A stretch of 64,000 bases of DNA from Candidatus Cacconaster stercorequi. GTDB taxonomy: Bacteria; Bacillota; Clostridia; Oscillospirales; Oscillospiraceae. A program made the translations under genes and the position numbers. The notes below the pieces were generated by a model. The model saw only the letters and a program-made list of their open reading frames with translations. It searched no databases and had not been told where the DNA came from. The stretch spans positions 1 to 64,000 of the forward strand of contig JAGHUH010000021.1 in assembly GCA_018064925.1 (NCBI GenBank), written 5' to 3'. Each line of letters opens with the position of its first letter. The stretch's first letter is position 1. Shown here in pieces: positions 61,027-64,000 of the stretch.

Positions 61027-61404
61027 ATGGACAAGTGCATTTATGATGAAAACAACGGTCTTTGGTACGAACTGCAAGGCGATTACTACATTCCTTGCCT
61101 AACAATCCCGGAGGAAGAACAACAGCCTATCGGCATATGGGGACGGCGGCATCTTCGATATATCCATGAGTACCGCAAAGGGCTGTATAACAGCCTGCTT
61201 CTCAGCGGGAAGCTCAACAACTACCTTGCCGAGCTGGACGAGCAGGCAGAGAATATGTTCTTTCGGCTGGTAAAAGAACTTGCCGAAAAGGAAGATATCA
61301 CGGAAACACTCAAAGCGGAGAATCAGATGCTTTGGGTGCAGCAGATGAACGCAATACGGGAAACGGCAACAGAGATCGTTAATCATGATCTGATTTTCGC
61401 ATAA
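61027..61404 (+). CDS. tnpV: TnpV-like transposon-encoded protein
   Basis: This 125-residue protein belongs to the TnpV family of Tn4451-like mobilizable transposons: YDENNGLWYELQGDYYIPCL, IGIWGRRHLRYIHEYRKGLY and a helical tail LAEKEDITETLKAENQMLWV. Its role in transposition is not defined. GGAGG precedes the ATG by nine bases. With the relaxase to the right it marks a mobilizable element. Confidence 0.87.
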   Translation: MDKCIYDENNGLWYELQGDYYIPCLTIPEEEQQPIGIWGRRHLRYIHEYRKGLYNSLLLSGKLNNYLAELDEQAENMFFRLVKELAEKEDITETLKAENQMLWVQQMNAIRETATEIVNHDLIFA

Positions 61405-61410
61405 TAAACG

Positions 61411-61446
61411 CACGGCGGCGGGATATCACCTTGCCGCCGTGTTTCT
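61411..61446 (+). terminator. Terminator of tnpV
   Basis: ACGGCGGC and GCCGCCGT form an 8-bp stem followed by GTTTC. Confidence 0.65.
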
Positions 61447-61516
61447 ACTATAAGCATCGTTTCACAGTCTTTCTATGTAATCTATTCCGTTATATTTGCA
61501 TATCATTCCGATTTAA

Positions 61517-61544
61517 TTGACTATCCATTTCCATAGTGTATATT
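61517..61544 (+). promoter_or_regulatory. Promoter of the LytTR operon
   Basis: TTGACT (61517-61522), 16 bp and TATATT (61539-61544), 20 bases before the gene. Confidence 0.68.
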
Positions 61545-61564
61545 GGTTTATGGGAGGTGCCGAT

Positions 61565-62011
61565 ATGAGAGTAAAGCTAAAACTTAACTCAGATAAGAGA
61601 GAACCCATCCGCATGGAACTCGAAGATCTGGGAGTTGAAATCAGCGAGAATGCAGATCTGATCCTGACAGAAGAAAATTATACTGAAGGTGAACTTCTCT
61701 GCCGTAGCAACGAGGATCGTTTTCTTATACCAATTGAAGATATCCTTTATATAGAATCGCTGGGAAAAGATGTTTTTGTTTACACAGGAAAGAGTAAGTT
61801 TTCCGCAGCGGTACGACTGTATATGTTGGAAAGAACTCTTCCTGCAGAAAAATTCATACGAATTAGCAATTCCGTAATTATCAATAGAACTGCTATAAAA
61901 AAGATTCGACCGGCATTAAGTCAAAAGTTTTATCTGACACTGAAAAATGATGATGTTGTCGATGTCACCAGATCCTATTATGTCCGTTTTAAGGACTATT
62001 ACGGTATATGA
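61565..62011 (+). CDS. LytTR-family DNA-binding regulator
   Basis: This 148-residue protein has a C-terminal LytTR domain (about 48-146): DRFLIPIEDILYIESLGKDV, FVYTGKSKFSAAVRLYMLE, FIRISNSVIINRTAIKKIRP. There is no receiver domain; the N-terminal 45 residues are a short alpha/beta stretch. Stand-alone LytTR regulators are usually controlled by a membrane partner encoded next door, and the next gene encodes such a protein 12 bp downstream. GGGAGG precedes the ATG. Confidence 0.9.
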   Translation: MRVKLKLNSDKREPIRMELEDLGVEISENADLILTEENYTEGELLCRSNEDRFLIPIEDILYIESLGKDVFVYTGKSKFSAAVRLYMLERTLPAEKFIRISNSVIINRTAIKKIRPALSQKFYLTLKNDDVVDVTRSYYVRFKDYYGI

Positions 62012-62023
62012 GGAGGTAAAAGA

Positions 62024-62785
62024 ATGTTCGGTATTGCAAGAATACTTTTTTTGATCGTAATCATTGTGGCACTCGTGGTGTTTGTGTATTATCTTTTGTA
62101 TTCCCGCCGCATCAATGCAAAAATAGCAAGCGAGGAAATCGAAGGAAGACGTATGATCGACATCCCAAGCCTGATTCGTACAGTTGTCATTGTCGCTTTG
62201 ATAATTTACGCTCTGATTATTACAATTACTGTAATATCCAGCGAAAAGCAAGAGAGTGTTGAAAATCGAGACGGCTTTTCGGTAATTGATTTGTCGGATT
62301 ATACCTATAGTGCTTACGACGGAACACTTGTTGACACAGACGCCTCATATGTAAAAAATTATTCTAGGGAAAGCAATGAGGGATATCAAAAAAATATAGT
62401 ACAGGATGGGGACTTTACTTTTACTGCTTTTACACGCACTGGAGAACATGACGTCTATCACCCCGATTTTTTCTGCTTTGTAGATTACACCGGAGAAGAT
62501 GGAGCTAATCTTTCTTTATACGAATATTATGAGTTTATAGATACTATTACGGCAGAGAGATATGGTGGAATCGGATCTGGAGGCGGCATTGAAGAAAGCT
62601 TCCTTATAATTGGCAATATCAATGAGACAGAATCATTTAAGATTACCTTATCACTTCTTGACGGTAAAGGTGAGGAATCATATTCTGAAGCCGATAGAAA
62701 AGCTTACGAAGAAGATAAGGGCAACTTCCCTTCTGCTGCGGATTATGCATTGTCCACTGGTAGTGTTGTAATTACTGTTCAATAA
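62024..62785 (+). CDS. Membrane protein, likely partner of the LytTR regulator
   Basis: This 253-residue protein has two transmembrane helices (about 4-26 and 50-72) and an extracytoplasmic C-terminal domain of about 180 residues rich in Asp, Tyr and Gly (FSVIDLSDYTYSAYDGTLVD). The domain is not one I recognise and it is not DUF3021, the usual LytTR partner. GAGGAGG precedes the ATG. It could sense an outside signal and hold the regulator; this is inferred from position only. Confidence 0.7.
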   Translation: MFGIARILFLIVIIVALVVFVYYLLYSRRINAKIASEEIEGRRMIDIPSLIRTVVIVALIIYALIITITVISSEKQESVENRDGFSVIDLSDYTYSAYDGTLVDTDASYVKNYSRESNEGYQKNIVQDGDFTFTAFTRTGEHDVYHPDFFCFVDYTGEDGANLSLYEYYEFIDTITAERYGGIGSGGGIEESFLIIGNINETESFKITLSLLDGKGEESYSEADRKAYEEDKGNFPSAADYALSTGSVVITVQ

Positions 62786-62803
62786 GATAATGTTGAATAA
62801 CAT

Positions 62804-62838
62804 AGCAGCCGGGTACGCAAATACCCGGCTGCTGTTTT
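62804..62838 (+). terminator. Terminator of the LytTR operon
   Basis: AGCAGCCGGGTA and TACCCGGCTGCT form a 12-bp stem, followed by GTTTTAT. It also faces the end of the converging relaxase gene. Confidence 0.85.
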
Positions 62839-62880
62839 ATGTACGCACCGCCGAAAACGGCGGTGTTGGTGTCTGATGTC

Positions 62881-64000
62881 TTATCGTTCGTCCCTGTCGC
62901 GGTAGGAACGCTTCGGAGACTTTTGCGCCTCGTCCCGTATCCTGTGAAGCTGTGCCACAACGCTCCTGCGCTCCGGCGGCTTCTTTTCTTCGGCTGGCTT
63001 TCCTTCGACCTGCTGTTTCCATTCCGCAAGCTCCCACTCATAACGCTTTACTATGCTCTCAGCCTTATTGTAGGCGGCCATGAATGCCTGCCCGTCGGGG
63101 TAGCCCTGTTCCTGTACCATGCGGGAAATCCTGTCTTTGAGATCGCTGACCTTCTGTTCAGCGGTCTCTATTTTTTCTTCAATCGCTTTTCTCTCCTTGC
63201 TTTTAAAAATGCCTGTGGTTTCTGCAAGCTGTGCTCTCAGTTCCGGCAGCTCGGTGTCCTGTATCTGCTTGATTTCCGATGCACACTTTCTGAGCCGGTG
63301 CAAAAGCTCTTTCATCTCTTTGAATACTGCCATGTCGATACCGGGCTTTGGTTTCGGCGGCAGCTTTGCCTGACGGATTAAAACCTCCAAAATCGACTTT
63401 GCTTTCTGCACGATGGTGCGGAATAAACCCGGCAGCCATCCGTGTTCAGAAATGGAGTATTTACTCCTGTTTTGGATCTCCTCGTGCTTGATTTCGAGTA
63501 CCTTTTCTTCCGGTACGCCGACCACCAATGCAAGATCAGCTGTGCGATTCCAGTCCTGGCGTGCTTCATTGTCAGCACGTATTTCTTCTGCCAGAGGATT
63601 GTTCCTGCCGATCTTCTTTGTCGGCAGATATACGCTGCTCCGGTCGAATACGGCAAGCTTTTCTTCCTCCCTGACATGAAGGTTGATCTGTTCGGTCAGC
63701 AGCTCCTTTACCTCTGCCAGAAAGCCCTTGCTTTTGAAAAAGGTGTCTTTTGTCGTAAACATGTGCTGTTCGTAGATTTCCCCTTTGGGGATCACCGTGC
63801 AGCCTTTTCGGATCGTTCCATCTTCTCCCGTGATCTCTTTCTTCGTCCGTACCCGTTTCCCGGTCTCGTCGAAGTACACGGCGCGGGTGGCGATCTTGTT
63901 ATCCGGCGTTTCCAAAAGCCGCCGCTCGGAAAAGATCAGATGGATGTGATAGTTGGTCTTTGTCTTGTTGTAGTGGAGTGCGGAAGTACATTCCACTCCG
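62881..64000 (-). CDS. MobA/MobL-family relaxase (5' part missing)
   Basis: The visible 373 codons carry the HUH-type relaxase motif NYHIHLIFSERRLL near the right edge, the linker GKRVRTKKEITGEDGTIRKG in part, and a long basic, coiled-coil C terminus (ELPELRAQLAETTG, ERKAIEEKIETAEQKVSDLK). The N-terminal catalytic Tyr region lies beyond 64,000, and the first visible ATG is unlikely to be the start. It would nick the element at oriT for conjugative mobilisation. It converges on the LytTR pair. Confidence 0.88.
   Translation of the reverse strand, partial: GVECTSALHYNKTKTNYHIHLIFSERRLLETPDNKIATRAVYFDETGKRVRTKKEITGEDGTIRKGCTVIPKGEIYEQHMFTTKDTFFKSKGFLAEVKELLTEQINLHVREEEKLAVFDRSSVYLPTKKIGRNNPLAEEIRADNEARQDWNRTADLALVVGVPEEKVLEIKHEEIQNRSKYSISEHGWLPGLFRTIVQKAKSILEVLIRQAKLPPKPKPGIDMAVFKEMKELLHRLRKCASEIKQIQDTELPELRAQLAETTGIFKSKERKAIEEKIETAEQKVSDLKDRISRMVQEQGYPDGQAFMAAYNKAESIVKRYEWELAEWKQQVEGKPAEEKKPPERRSVVAQLHRIRDEAQKSPKRSYRDRDER

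Overview
The window looks like a chromosome segment of a gut Clostridia, most likely Oscillospiraceae. The grounds are a high-GC Firmicute backbone with AGGAGG-type ribosome sites and consensus sigma-A promoters, sporulation genes (an alpha/beta small acid-soluble spore protein and an uninterrupted pro-sigma-K gene), a T-box leader and a PyrR attenuator (both Firmicute regulatory devices), and an electron-bifurcating NfnAB pair typical of strict anaerobes. The species cannot be named from the sequence.

Backbone, 1-49,990. On the minus strand come pyrR, a PyrR-type attenuator, pyrC and carB (cut by the left edge). A spore-protein gene, an orphan class II aldolase and the T-box controlled pheST operon follow, then a divergent Xre regulator/small-protein pair with two visible operators. 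Next are a yedE-yedF sulfur/selenium pair, a radical SAM gene, nfnAB, a trigger-factor paralogue lacking the ribosome-docking signature and an orphan peptide-binding lipoprotein. An aspartate-family block (asd, lysC, divergent thrC-thrH) suggests threonine synthesis with ThrH standing in for homoserine kinase. After a second Xre gene with two operators, a DEAD-box helicase and a spacer carrying four DnaA-box-like sites, there is a five-gene glycogen operon (glgB-C-D-A-P). Then come an ABC exporter-ylmH-DUF896-XpaC operon, a zinc-ribbon/Ig-like membrane protein, udk-DUF218-DacF, sigK, a large pyruvate carboxylase, a GNAT enzyme, two small membrane proteins, psuG-psuK, and two tRNAs (Leu-TAA and initiator Met).

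Accessory region, about 50,000-64,000. Just past the tRNA pair the base composition drops and the genes become mostly unrecognisable. This stretch holds four 19-bp repeats, a large RNAP-alphaCTD/sigma-region-4-like protein whose 3' end is fused tail-to-tail to a truncated DUF6273 gene, and a run of small phage- or plasmid-like genes. It includes a HIRAN-domain protein, a 58-residue protein with a perfect EF-hand loop, and a 711-residue PD-(D/E)xK nuclease plus Schlafen-type (DUF2075) helicase. There is also a serine-recombinase C-terminal remnant, an HPP-like membrane protein and an orphan tRNA 3' end beside 10-bp tandem repeats (a probable attachment-site scar). The right edge is a second mobile module: tnpV, a LytTR regulator with a membrane partner, and a MobA/MobL relaxase cut by the window end.

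The backbone is ordinary biosynthesis with unusually readable regulation. The candidate for something undescribed is the helicase-nuclease/HIRAN/EF-hand cluster at 53.5-58.7 kb.
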